DNA of 64,000 nt from Aralia elata (GCA_034770075.1 CM068384.1:102300433-102364432), one strand, 5' to 3'; positions 44,688-56,499 are shown, numbered from the stretch's first letter. The notes: generated from the letters alone by a model not told the origin. Numbers and translations are program-made.

Positions 44688-45560
44688 TTGATAAACATGG
44701 AATTTCACCAGCTCTTTCTGGTCTTCGTCCCTGTGTTGAATCAAACCATTCAAATGGCAGGAACTAATGAACAAGTCCCGACAGAAAAAGGTAACACTTA
44801 TCCATCAATTGTCAATACTCATACTTCTAATCTTCGACCACATCAAGTTTTGTCAAATTTAACCACTGGTCTAGAAATGGCAGGAACTAATGAACAAGTC
44901 GTTATGGAACCATCTAAGTGGCAAGTTAGTTCCAGCTATCCTTCAATGAGTCGGAGTGCCAGATTTGAATCATTTGATGAAAAACTAAATACCCGAGAGG
45001 TAGATGCATCTTCAAGTTTTCCACTAGCGACAATGCTCTATTCAGGTGAAACTTCCCATTAACGCTTTTTTACATTGTGATGGAAAAAGTGTAGTCAACA
45101 TATTTTTACATGCTCATTAAGTTAAATTGTACATGGAAAAGCATTTATAAAGTTACTCAATTGTAAGTAGGATTTTCATGACTTTTGCTTAAGTTGCCTT
45201 CTTAATCATTGTGATTATAGTCTCTAAATTTATTGAGATCCCTGCTCTTGAGCTTCCTGGTCTAGATTCTTAACATTCAATACAAGCTGGAGTGCAATCA
45301 TGGTTTGGTGCTTGAACTTTTGCAGGGGAGATGAGAAGCAGTGGCCTTGGCGCCTATGTGACCCTGTACCTCGTTGCCGTTAAAGGTGATTGGGAAACAA
45401 CTAAAAACTTTTTGAACTTATATCCACAAGAAGTGTGAGCTAGGATAACAGGGCTTCAGTAACTGCCCTCCATATCGCACCTGGAGCAAGAAAGATAAGG
45501 TTTGTAGAGGAAGTGGTGAAAATGATGACTACTAGAGGACCTGGCATTGCAGAACCAGGT
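44688..45560 (+). pseudogene. Captured ankyrin-repeat protein exons (ACD6/ITN1-type)
   Basis: Exon-like frame 44688-45046 (about 120 codons, Ser/Thr-rich, with MAGTNEQV repeated at two places) ends at a plausible donor (attcag|gtgaaa). Intron-like DNA runs to the acceptor cttttgcag at 45325. The next exon reads YVTLYLVAVKGDWETTKNFL, then NLYPQEV, where TGA replaces the expected Arg codon. It continues after a one-base frame slip as TALHIAPGARKIRFVEEVVK and ends near a GT at 45559. This is the first ankyrin repeats of the plant ankyrin/PGG family, whose members act at membranes in defence and salt responses. It is non-functional here, with a stop and a frameshift and without later repeats or the PGG domain. 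Confidence 0.75.
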
Positions 45561-46047
45561 AGGAAACACCACACTTGTTTTGGTAGGTATGTGACTGCAT
45601 GCTGAGAAAGGTCATTCCAAGCTTAAGCGCAGAGAATTACAATTAGAATGATTTGGAGGTCAATTCATTTCAGGAAAACATTGTATGCTCAGAACATTGA
45701 AATTGAATTTTGGTGTTTCTCTTGCATGAAGTTTACAAGCCCTAACTTTGATTTCCTTGAAGAAAATGATGATGAAGTGGACCTAACATGACACACTTTA
45801 TTCATTCTAGTTCGTTGTTATTCTTGCAGGTCTCTTATGTTAGTTAATAAACATTGTAGGTATCATGGTCCTTGGGAGACTCAGATACAATAATAAATTT
45901 TATATTTATCGTGACTCGAGCATTATCTATTTATATGTGGAGTATTAATTTTATTAACTCTTTATGTATTGGCTTATCAATTAGTTTGAAACAAGTATGA
46001 CAATATTTATATTTACCTGAATTATTAAATTTAATATTTTTATAAAG

Positions 46048-46049
<2 letters not shown>

Positions 46050-46088
<39 letters not shown>
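46050..46088. repeat. (AAT)n microsatellite
   Basis: About 13 aat units inside the CACTA element. Confidence 0.9.
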
Positions 46089-46091
<3 letters not shown>

Positions 46092-46596
46092 TGAAATTTC
46101 TGATTTGAAAATCAATTATAATTTCTAATGAATTTTGATTATTTAGCAATTAATTTTTTTATTTACAAATTTATAATTTGTGAAGGAATTTTTCTCACTA
46201 AATTGAAAAAAAAAGATTCTCAATTTATAGTTAGTGAAGGAAAATATTCTCTCGTTAAATAAATTTGTTCGTCACAATATATTATTTGTGAGGGAATAAA
46301 GCTATTCACTAATTTTAAAGTCCTTCTTAAAATATTATTAGCGAAGGAAACTACCCTTTCACTAAATAATAATATTCCATTACCAAATATAATTTGTGAA
46401 TAAAAAGTTATTCACAATATATCCTTCACAAAAAACATCTAGTTACTACTTAGCGAAGGATACCCTATTGCGACGAGGTCTTATGCGAGCAATCGTGTGA
46501 AGAAAATATTTATTCGCAATAAATCTCTTGTGAGTGATATATTATGTCTTGTGAAGGATTTGTCCTTCACTAGATGTCCTTTTTGGTGTAGTGAAA

Positions 46597-46808
46597 GCAC
46601 CTAGAAATCCACCCTTTCTAGGGTCACTCACTACAACAAGTGCCCCTAACTTTGAACCCTCTTAACTCATGAACAACAAATTGGCAAATTGTCCCACCAG
46701 CAAGACTTTGTAGGATACTCGTAAAAGTATTTGTGTTATGACCTTTTGAGAGGACATATAGTGAATTAATATTGACTCAATGATACTCTTGTGAGCTGTG
46801 ATAGTAAT
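46597..46808. other. Short unique segment between CACTA element and solo LTR
   Basis: No gene. After the solo LTR the sequence continues 'cttgagacttaattccggcttgagttgagcaggattattataagtggtatcaaaccag' (in part at 47361-47420). This resembles the LTR/primer-site boundary of another Copia element, so the solo LTR probably landed in an older retrotransposon. Confidence 0.4.
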
Positions 46809-47356
46809 TGTTAAATATTGGCTCATATTTGGTCAAAAATGGGTGCTCCACATTTAAATTACATGTTTTGCAATTGGTCTAAGTTGGTATGCTAGACCTT
46901 GCCTAATTCCAAGATTGGTGTGCTAGTGTGAAATTGGTCCAAGTTGGTATGCTAGATCTTGCCTAATTCCAAGATTGGTGTGCTAGGCCTTGCCTATAAA
47001 AGGAAGCACATTCATAAGATGAAATAACACCATCAATCCTAAGGGAGTAGGATCTCATCCGGTAGAGGGTGAAGTGGGTTATCCAAATGTAGAGAGATAA
47101 GATGTATCCAAGTGTTAGAGAATTTTATGTGGCAAAATTCTCTTGGGAAAAATTATCTTTCTTGAGTGGATATGAGGAAATTTCTGAGAGTGTGAGTGAT
47201 TGTAATATTATTCACATAGTAAATTTTCTCTGGGTTGTCTTTGACAACGAAAGTGGTTTTTCTCCAGTTTTGGAGTTTCCACTATAATTCTTGTGTTGTG
47301 TTCTAAATTCTCAATTTCTTATTTCTCTATATCGTGAGACGTTGTAATTCCCAACA
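46809..47356 (+). mobile_element. Solo Copia LTR, 548 bp
   Basis: Starts TGTTAAATATTGG, ends TTCCCAACA, with a perfect target duplication GTAAT (46804-46808 and 47357-47361). The 3' half closely matches the LTRs of the three-LTR element. The 5' half is different and contains two tandem units of 'aagttggtatgctagaccttgcc...gattggtgtgctag' (46880-46990). TATA box tataaaag at 46994-47001. Confidence 0.9.
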
Positions 47357-47431
47357 GTAATCTTGAGACTTAATTCCGGCTTGAGTTGAGCAGGATTATT
47401 ATAAGTGGTATCAAACCAGTTACGAATTGAA

Positions 47432-49084
47432 ATAGAATCTTATACACTTTAACATGAGGTTCCAGTTAAAATTTCATGGCTATCAGAGTTATAGAACTCC
47501 AGTTATAGCTATTTTCGTCGGAAAACTCTTAGTTTTTGTTTTGGCCATAACTCGATCGATACAAGTCGGAATTCGACCATCTTTGGACAGGAGCTACATA
47601 ACTCCCTATATTTTCAGTGGCAAAAGGCCTGAATTTATTTCCTTTGGTAAAGGGTCCAAACAGTGCACGGTAGTGATAGGAGAGCAAGAATTGTCTATTT
47701 TTCACAACCTCATTTTCTGGACAGTCTTACTAAATAATTTGTTTCAAAAATATTTTGCTCTATAAAATGACTCAATTCCACGCGTCTAACTATAAAACTT
47801 CGAGATCTATAACTTTCATGTTTACATGATCTTCAAATTCCAAACACACGAGGCTGCACACCTCAAGGAATGACTAAATTAAAACTGTCTCGCGAGAAAA
47901 CTGGCTGACAGACCTTGGCTCGCTTAAACAGACATAACTTCTTCATTTTGTACAATCTTTGGGTGATTCAAGCGGCCACGCGAATTTAACTTCCGTATCT
48001 ACTTATCTTACTGAAATATTTCCAATTCCGAACACATTAGTCTAGGAATCTCACGCAAGGGACTGACCTAAATCCGTTTTTTAGATCTAGACAGATTCGA
48101 CATGCCTCCTTTGAAATATCATAACTCCTTGCTCCGAAGTCGGAATTAGTCCGTTCCAGAGTCTATGAAAAGCTTATTTAATGTACTATAATATAGCAAA
48201 AGCTTAGAATTTTCTAGCAACTCTAGCTAACCCCGAATTATTTTGTTTAGGGACAACAATCCACTAGTTCTTTTAACTTTAGAAAAATAACTTGCTTTTC
48301 TTACTTCAAGTTATACGCTTCAAAATCAGATTATTTCAAGTTCTATGAACTTCTAACTCATAATATTACAACATATTAAATCTAGAAACATTTACATAAC
48401 CATTTACTTAGCGGATCTAAGGATCAAAGAGGGAAATAGGGGTTTTAGAGTTTTAAGAAATTATTTCTTTGATTCAAGCTTAACCACCCATAAAATTGCT
48501 AGATCTAAACATGAAACCTCACAAATTATGAAGATCTACCATTATCTAGTCTAATAACAATAACCCAACGCTAGATCTAAGTTAAAAATACAATAAAATA
48601 GCTAGAATTTTGGGTTTATATCTCTTTGAATTTCATTTCTTTTCTTTCTCTTTCATGGATCTTCTTGCATGGCTACCTTCCTTTCTTCTTCCTCCATCCA
48701 CGGCGAAAATCTTCTCTCTCTATCTCTCTCTCCCTTTTTCTTTCTTTGGTTTTCATCCGAGAATGAGAAATGGGAGTGAATGAGGAAAATATTAATTTTT
48801 TTACCCTTTTATCTTTCCTCCTTCTCTCTTGTCTCCTTTATATTGGACTCATTTTAGCACAATTTAATTTTATTAATCTATTTAATAAAATGACTAATAA
48901 AGTCTCTCCACTTATGGCTAACAATCTAAGTAATTTAATTTATTATTTGGACTTCCTAATTTAATTAGGACCACGTCTTGGGCTCTCATTTAATTAACTC
49001 ATTTCGGTCATGTGAAATCACATAGACAAACTCATATTTTATCTTATCCTAATTATTTAATGGAACAATTACATTTACTAGTAT
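47432..49084 (-). repeat. LTR-A segment, copy 2 right part
   Basis: Corresponds to 6520-7007 joined directly to 12627-13873, which shows the locus without nested B. TATA box on the minus strand at 48837-48842. Short frames (103 codons at 47454, 64 codons at 48770) are shared with copy 1 and lie in the LTR. Not called as genes. Confidence 0.8.
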
Positions 49085-49666
49085 ATTTTTATAAAAAATT
49101 ACAACACAAGTGCATACATAAAATATTTATAAAATTAGTGCATATACAATATTTTATTTACAAAATTAGTGCATTCTTATCCCTTTAATTTAGTTGGTTT
49201 TAGAAGAGATAGGGATAAGCGAAGACCTAACCCCGCCAATTCCTTCCATCACTTTCTCTCTCCACAACTCCTCTCTCTTCTCTCACTGATCCCTTTGTTT
49301 CTGTTCTCTATCCCCTTTCTTCTCCACTAATTCCCTCCATATCTCGAGCACTCCCCTTCTCTACTGCTCCCATCAATGCTGCTCCTCCGATTCCCCCATC
49401 CACCTTCACTCTCAATCTTATTCCCCCATGCGCCACTCCTTTACCCCGACACATCCGACTTACGCGCCGCCCTTCGCCTCCTCCTCTACTTCGAATTAAT
49501 GATCTCAACTTATTTCCCAAAACGATGTCATCCCAGAACGATGTGGCTCATGTTCCTAGTTGGTTGCACATTTTTTCATATGGTAACCAATTAGTTTTTG
49601 TGGGTAACCATTTAGTTTTTGTAAATGGTGCAGATGGTGTCCAAAATGACAAAAAACATTCATAGT

Positions 49667-50368
49667 GCAGTTAGTAGCCAAACATTCATACAAATTTGTG
49701 CAGATGGTGCACTTGGTAGTCAAACATTCATACAAAGGTAACCAATTCATTTTTATTGGGTTACCAATTAATTATAAAAAATTTGTTATAATATTTTTTT
49801 CATAGTGCAGTTAGTAGCCAAACATTCATACAAATGTAGTCAATTCAGTTTTATTGTGTTGCCAATTAATTATAAAAAATCTATTATAGTTTTTTTTTCA
49901 TAGTGCAGTTGGTAGCCAAACTTTCATACAAAGGTAATCAATTCATTTTTATTGGGTTACCAATTAATTATAAAAAATTTATTATAGATTTTTTTTCATA
50001 GTGCAATTGGTAGTCAAACCTTAATACAAAGGTAACCAATTCACTTTAATTGGGTTACCAATTAATTATAAAATATTTATTATATAATTTTTTTTCCTTA
50101 GTGCACTTGGTAGCCAAACATTTATACAAAGGTAACCAATTCAGTTTTATTGAGTTACCAATTAATTATAAAAAATCTATTATAGAATTATTTATTTTCA
50201 ACGCAGTTGGTAGCCAAACCTTAATACAAAGGTAACTAATTCAGTTTTATTGGGTTACCAATTAATTATAAAAAATTTATTATAATTTTTTTTCATAATG
50301 TCGTTGGTAGCCAAACTTTCATACAAATATAACCAATTCAATTTTATTGGGTTACCAATTAATTAGTG
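49667..50368. repeat. 98-bp tandem repeat array, copy 2
   Basis: About seven units of 'gcagttggtagccaaac...ggttaccaattaattataaaa'. The first units are rearranged relative to copy 1 (a truncated unit at 49667-49700), showing unequal exchange after duplication. Confidence 0.88.
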
Positions 50369-50452
50369 CTTATTTAACCAATGCAGTTGTTATGTACATG
50401 TATTTTCTCTTTCTCTGCTCCGCCTAATTATTGGTTGCGAATCGGTTTTTAG

Positions 50453-50769
50453 GCACGCCTTGAAGCACATGAAGGAAGGGAGCTCCATAATCAACACAAC
50501 ATCAGTGAATGCATGCATACAAAGGAAATGCAAAATTGTTGGACCACACATCCACCTAGTGTGCCATAGTGGCATTCACTAGGGGACTTGCACTTCAGCT
50601 GATTGACAAAGGCATCCGTGTGAACGGAGTTGCTCCCGGTCCGGTTTGGACTCCATTGATTCTGACATCATTCGACGAGGAAGAGTGTGCCAACTTTGGA
50701 AATCAAGTGCAGATGAAAAGGGTCGGGCATCCCATCGAGATTGCGCTGCCGGCGATCTTTATAATTTAG
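50453..50769 (+). pseudogene. SDR exon fragment, copy 2
   Basis: Same exon as in copy 1, with the acceptor 'ggtttttag'. A 4-base duplication (gcatgcat near 50512) shifts the frame in the middle of the conserved NTTSVNA segment. The catalytic YxxxK is destroyed: the Tyr codon is CAC (His) and the Lys codon is changed by substitutions near 50553-50562. The frame is open again from about 50569 (LALQLIDKGIRVNGVAPGP) to the same stop. More decayed than copy 1. Confidence 0.85.
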
Positions 50770-50832
50770 TTTGATTGATTTGTTTGGGTTTGCAAAGAAT
50801 GGTAACTGCCGGATAACAGTGGATTCGCCCCT

Positions 50833-51465
50833 GTGCATGGGGCTTGTGGGTATAACAGTGTTTGCAGACTTGATAATTCTAGAATGCCAGTTTGTGAATG
50901 CCCACAAGGTTATTCATTGCTTGATGCATATGATAAGTTTTGCAGCTGCAAGTCGAATTTCACTGAAAATTCTGATGATACGGGAAAGGTGATTTTAGGA
51001 AGGTTTTACTAAAATTTAGAAAAGGTGATCTTCCTCGAGTACTTCCACGGATTATCCCATTCAACACGAGAAGAAGGCGATCCTTGTGGAATCCGTGCTT
51101 CTAGGCAGATCGGAATTTGTCAATTTTATATTGGTTGGTTCTAATTGCTTTGACTTCTTCTGCATCTACCGCAAGAAAACCATAAAACTTAAATCAAGTA
51201 GTACCATTGTCAAAATCAATCTGCGCTGGTTTACCTATAAAGAGCTTTTAGAAGCCACAAATGGGTTCAAGGAAGAATTGGGAAGGGGTGCTTTTAGCAT
51301 AGTTTACAAAGAGGTAATTCAGATGTATTCTACAAATATTATTGTAGTTAAGAAGTTAGATAGGACGGTTCAAGATGGTGACAAGGAATTCAAAACTGAG
51401 GTTAAATGTGATTGCCCAAACTCAACATAAAAATATGGTCCGATTGGTTGGATTTGCGAGGAGTG
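50833..51465 (+). pseudogene. G-type lectin S-receptor-like kinase fragment, copy 2
   Basis: Begins inside the EGF-like region (CGYNSVCRLDN near 50844) and continues through the CECPQGY region in a partly shifted frame. The membrane segment is better kept than in copy 1: the frame 51086-51430 reads LLGRSEFVNFILVGSNCF then FFCIYRKK, the usual transmembrane stretch of RLK1-type kinases. FTYKELLEATNGF, LGRGAFSIVYK and IIVVKKLDR follow. The extra A after FKTEV (near 51405) and the retrotransposon boundary at 51466 are identical to copy 1, so both lesions predate the duplication. The upstream lectin and S-locus domains are gone. Confidence 0.85.
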
Positions 51466-53310
51466 TGATACGGTGAAAAAATAACGATGAAGATTAAGAT
51501 TTCCATATATTTTAGTATGGGTGGAGATTTAATATATTTTGTATTTTTTTATTTATTATTTAAGAAAATTCAATAGTTTAATTTATATTTGGTCCGCTTA
51601 TATTTTGGGCTTTAGTTTTGATAATTTTATTTAGCATTAGGTTTTATAATTATTATTTTTTCAAATAATCGTAGGAAAGTGGTTTAGTACTATAAATACA
51701 TTTTCTAGGGTTTATTTACTACGTTTTGATTAATTGTGATTATCTTTTGTTCTTTTTGAGAGTTTATGATCTTCCTTGTGGATTTAAAGGTTTTTATTCT
51801 GTTTGTGTTGGTACGTTAACCTTTATATCATGTTTGTGTTAGAAAGCTACGATCTAATTATATTTCGCTGCGTCAATTAGCATCAGAGCCAAGATAATTA
51901 TATCCCTAAAGGCATGGCCAATTGTACCTCGTGTGTTATCTCGAAAATTTTTCTACTTTTTAGCGAAAACTAAATTGTAGTGCCGAAAATTACGTAACTT
52001 CTGATGGTTTTTACGGTCGAGCGTAATTTTGTTTGTCTTAAAAAAATAAAAAAAAAAAGTATATTGTTCATCCATCCGTCCAGAATACAGCATCGCCATC
52101 GGAATCCATAAATTTGCCCAGTCATCAAAGCATCGACACCAAGCAACAAAAGGAAAAAATTAAACGTGCCTGCTTATTATTGTTCTTCGTTGGACATTGA
52201 ATTTGGGTGTTCGGCAGTTTCACATACCAAAGGTATACTTTTGACTTCATTCTGGGTTATGATTGAATTTGGAAAATTTTAATTTCGTTCCCTCAAGTTG
52301 GACGTAGTTTCTTTTAATTCCAGTCTCATAAGCTAACGGGACAGTCTCTGGTTCTTTCAATTTTTGGCAAGTTAGTCCTAAATTTTTTATATTTGAGTGG
52401 GTTTGATTAATCTCATGGATACAAGGAACTTAATTAGTGTAAGTTTTTTGCATGCACTCAACTACGATGATATTTATTATCTTCGACCTGTTGAGTCTGA
52501 CATAAAAATTTTGTTCATTGCATTGGTTATATGACATTGAAATTTGTTTTAATCATTGGATTCATGAAGAAGATAAAGTAAGGTTGATTCACAAAAACAT
52601 GATGGGAATGCAATAAGATGGTGGTCTAATATAACTATGCCAGATTGCGTAGAGATGAGTGAAATTTATTCTTGGTCAAGGATGGAATCTTTGCTGGTTC
52701 ATGAATTTTTCCACATTACTTTGCATACATTACTTCTACGTTAGTTAGACTGGTTGCAAAATATTTGAGATATTATGATGAGTTCTTAATTGAGCCATAC
52801 ATTAATATCCAGAAGTAAGTGAATGAAGTTAGTAAAGCCTTGCAAAAGGTTTCAAATACAATATCAAAAAATATCTAGCCAAATGAGAGATGGTGAATCC
52901 AAAAAATCTATTGAGATGCCTAAAATTGTGAGTTGGAGATACTTGTTGATATCCCGAAAATTGTTAAATATTCAAAGAAGGGATTCATCAAAGAAGAGGT
53001 TATAGCTGACGAAAGGCCAATTTTATAGATCGAAGAAGATACTATTCCGAAACAAACTTGGCTTGAGATTCAAGCTAATAGAATTGAAGAATCTCACATT
53101 CTTGTTGAGTCACCTGTTATTAAGGAGCGCTTTGAAGACGTCATAGAATCTAAAGATGGGGATACTACAGCAGACAGAATTGATCATGAGATTATTCGAG
53201 TTTTCGAGGACATTAAAAGTATTGATTGTGTTACTCTCGAAAAATTTGGTCAAAGCAGACCACTGATAATCCTCCTTTAAGCACAGTGATGTCTAATGCA
53301 GAGAATTTTG
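51466..53310 (+). mobile_element. LTR-retrotransposon remnant, copy 2
   Basis: Counterpart of 22749-24579. LTR-like part at 51466 to about 51881, then 'agcatcagagccaag' (a better tRNA-Met-type primer site than in copy 1). The gag-like WWSNITMPDC piece is near 52620, and the acidic frame starts near 53029 and stops early at TAA after 'cctccttt'. Identity with copy 1 over 52080-53530 is near 99 % by eye. Confidence 0.65.
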
Positions 53311-53534
53311 TTTTCTCTGATAGTTGAAACTTAATGTCACCTAACACTCATCTATTTTGTTACAGTTACTTTTGTAACTGAATTACTTTGTAACTGAATA
53401 AAGAGTATTTTTAAATATGACAACAAATTTATATAATATTTAATACTGAAGTCATGAAATTAGTCAAGACATAAATTAATTTCCTTAAATAATTTATTAA
53501 GTGGTGTGCAATACATAGGATGAGACAACAATAA
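53311..53534. other. Non-coding segment left of the PIF element
   Basis: Matches 24580-24834 of copy 1. Ends in TAA, the PIF target. No gene. Confidence 0.7.
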
Positions 53535-54315
53535 GGCCCTGTTGTTTTTCACTGTTTGAGTGTTCGGAAGCAACTTTTTTCTTTACTTATTTTTTGACTT
53601 ATAAGTCATTTTTCATAAGTAACAAATTTTAACTTCTTGAAAAATGACTTATAAGTCATTTTATATAAGCAATTTTGACCAAATGTAATGACAACCTTAC
53701 CCCTCTTTATTTTTTAAAATGACGATTTTGCCCACAAAAACCTTCGCCTCCGATGGCTCTGGCCTCTGGATAGTCCTCAGTCATCATCTACAAAACACAA
53801 AACCAGACCATGGCTACTCTGGCTCTCTCTCTCTCTCTCCGACCAGACCATGACTACTCATAAAAAAAACCCAAATACTCATCAAAATAAAACACAAATA
53901 TAAGTAATTTTTAGAGAAAGAAATGTATATATATTATAGATATAAGGAGAGAAAGAGGGATTTTTTTAGATTTGGTACCTCTGGCATATGGTGGGTGGTT
54001 AAAATTGAGGGCCTAATTTGGTGTGGGTTTAGCGGCGTAAGAGCCGACGGTTCGGTCGCCGACGGTAGATCACGGGACCTCCATACGAGAGAGAAGCAAG
54101 GACAAAGAGGAGAGAGAAGGGTACTGGGTTTATTTTTAGGGAGAGAAACAGAGACGAAGGTAAAGAAGAATGGAATGGTCTGGGTTTATTTTTAGAGAGA
54201 GAGAGAAAGAGATGAAAGTAAAGGAGGGGTTAGGTAAAGAAGAGGGGTCTGGGGTAAGATTTTTATTAAAAAAACGTGTGGGCTTTGAATGAGAGGGCTT
54301 GCTTATGTATGGGCA

Positions 54316-54346
<31 letters not shown>

Positions 54347-54570
54347 AAAATATTTTTAATATTTATATTGATAATTAGTTCTAATTTTGACTAAATAATG
54401 CAAATTAGTTTTTAAAGTAGATTTATAATAATAATTAGATTTACATTGATATTATTTAAAATCATTTCAAGTGCGAATTAGTTTTAATTTTTATTTAACA
54501 ATTTAATCATATAGAAGTAAAAAATATGAAAATATTTAATTTTATTTAATTTAAAATTGTAAAGCACTAA

Positions 54571-55538
54571 GGCCATGTTTGTTTGCAAGGATTATAATTC
54601 CGGGATTATAATCCATGAGATTATAATCCTAAGACTATTAGTCCTAGGATTAAATAGTCCTAGTAACATGTTTGTTTTTCATGGGATTATTCATGGGATA
54701 ACTTAAAATAATCCCATGTTATGTTTGTTTTTTTCAGGATTAATTAAAAGACTGGATAAAAAATATCGTTTTGACTTTTTTACCCTTACCAATAATAATA
54801 TATTTTAAACTATAATTTAAACTTGTTTATACATCAAAAATCAAAATTTATTATTATTTTTATCAAAAATTAAAATTTTTTATTATTTTTGTTACTTCTA
54901 TTAAAAAAATATGATCAATGTAAATGTACATACTAATTTAACAAAAAAAAATGTATTGCATATAAAAAAAACAATGTGCATGTATTATTATGTATGTATG
55001 TAACGTACTGTATGCAAAAAAAAAAAGAAAAAAAAAGGTGTTGTATGTATTATTATGTATGTATGTAATGTATTGTATAAAAAAAAGAAGGTGTTGTATG
55101 TATTATTATGTATGTATGTAACGTACTGTATGGAAAAAAAGGTGTTGTATGTATTATTATGTATGTATGTAACGTACTGTATGAAAAAAAGGTGTTGTAT
55201 GTATTATTATTATTTAATAAGTTTATTTAATTAGCACTAAAAAAAAGGTATTAAAAAAAGTTACGTACATACAGTACGTAGTGCATGATTAATGTTTTAT
55301 CATGTATTACAAGCTTTATGTGATGTAAACAAAGTTAAAGGCTAATTTAGTCTACAAATTTTTAGTCCCAAATGGTAGGGATTATAATACCTAGTTAGAC
55401 ATGGTATTAAATAATCCCTCCTTCCAAGTCATTTTATTATCCCGGGATTAATAGTCCCGAGTCTAATTTAAAAAACAAACAAGAGATTAAGGATTATTAG
55501 TCCAATCCCAAGTGTTATCCTAGTAAACAAACATGACC
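54571..55538. mobile_element. Second PIF/Harbinger-like element nested in the first
   Basis: Ends GGCCATGTTTGTTTGC and, on the other strand, GGTCATGTTTGTTTAC. TAA target duplication at 54568-54570 and 55539-55541. Subterminal motifs are ggattataatcc and gactattagtccta and their inverses. 968 bp, no coding capacity. Confidence 0.85.
54970..55215. repeat. Tandem repeat, about 55-65 bp unit, in nested PIF element
   Basis: Four units of 'gtgttgtatgtattattatgtatgtatgtaacgtactgtatg' with variable A-runs (in part near 54975, 55040, 55095, 55143), plus a partial fifth. Confidence 0.85.
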
Positions 55539-55829
55539 TAATATTATAATAACGTAATATAAAAATATTAAATATTGATCATACTTGATTATTTATTATT
55601 ATAAAGTTGTCTATTCATATTCCTAAATTATATGAAAATTAACACGTTTACAAATTTTTTATATCTGAAAAGTTAGATTATTAAGTGAAGATCAAAATTA
55701 GTTGATATATGAAAAACCTTTAGACATTTTGACCACATTGATAAAGCCTCATATTTGTTTAGTGTTTTACGTAACGGAAAAATAGTGATTCTTATGATAT
55801 AATATTGAATCAACGTATCTTTTTATGTT

Positions 55830-56150
55830 TAGAGAATTTGTTGTTTACCAACAATAAGCCGTTTAAATAATAAGTTGTTCACCAACAAGCTGTTTAAATA
55901 ATAAGTTGTTTACTAATAAGCTGTTTAAATAAGTTGTTTACCAATAATAAGCTGTTTAAATAATAAGTTGTTTTTCAATAAGCTGTTTATCAATAAGTTA
56001 TTTAAATAAGTTGTTTACTAATAAGCTGTTCAAATAATAAGTTGTTTACCAATAATAAGTTGTTTAAATAATAAGTTATTTACCAATAAGCTGTTTAAAT
56101 AATAAGTTGGTACCGATAAGCTGTTTAAATAAGTTGTTTACCAATAATAA
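55830..56150. repeat. Imperfect repeat of AAGTTGTTTACCAATAAGCTG
   Basis: A dozen or so imperfect 20-30-base units alternating 'ataagttgtttacc' and 'aataagctgtttaa' in the right arm of the PIF element. Confidence 0.8.
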
Positions 56151-56499
56151 CCTTCGATATGATATTGAATCAATGTATCTTTTTATAATGTCCTTTTTAG
56201 TAATCTTACATTTTATTTTAACTTATAAGTCATTATCAGCCGAACACCTTTATAACTTATTTTAACTTAATTTCTGACTTATAAGTCATTATCAGCCGAA
56301 CGCTTTTACTTATAAGTCACAACTTAAAACAACTTATAAGTCAACTTATATTTTAACTTATAAGTCATTTTAAAATAAGTCATTCCCGAACAGGCCCTAA
56401 GACAACTGGTGATGGAACAACAAATTTGAATTCCAGGCATGATCACTCAAGAAACACTGGATAAATTCTTACATATACTCAATATACCAAATGGACTAA

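Larger units (their letters stand above)
41529..46593. mobile_element. CACTA (CMC/EnSpm) transposon carrying gene fragments
   Basis: Ends CACTACAAGAAAC and, on the other strand, CACTACACCAAAAAGG. The 3-bp target duplication is AAA (41526-41528 and 46594-46596). Subterminal regions at both ends (41550-41830 and 46170-46570) are packed with tgtgaaggaa and tagcgaagga motifs in both orientations. Such motifs are the family's transposase-binding repeats. No TNPD/TNPA-like transposase frame is visible in 5.07 kb. The interior instead contains gene-like DNA, including ankyrin-repeat exons, so this is a non-autonomous Pack-CACTA. Confidence 0.85.
49085..50822. mobile_element. Candidate Pack-type element, copy 2 (right end lost)
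   Basis: The left inverted end (aaaaaattacaacacaagtgc near 49087), the C-rich segment (49210-49560), the 98-bp array and the SDR exon are in the same order as in copy 1. The element stops at 'ccggataaca', beyond which the kinase fragment begins. A deletion removed everything equivalent to 15690-22120 of copy 1. Confidence 0.4.
53535..56397. mobile_element. PIF/Harbinger-like element, 2.86 kb, non-autonomous
   Basis: Ends GGCCCTGTTG and, on the other strand, GGGCCTGTTCG, with a TAA target duplication (53532-53534 and 56398-56400). Copy 1 retains the empty site. Both subterminal regions are packed with the palindrome GACTTATAAGTC and variants. No transposase is seen. A 90-codon frame at 53923-54195 spans a GC-richer patch but has no recognised domain. 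A second PIF-like element is nested at 54571-55538. 55840-56150 holds an imperfect repeat of 'aataagctgtttaaataataagttg'. Confidence 0.82.

Noticed and set aside
53923..54195. 90-codon frame in the PIF element
   Set aside because: No similarity to PIF transposase or the Myb-like partner. GC-rich patch only.
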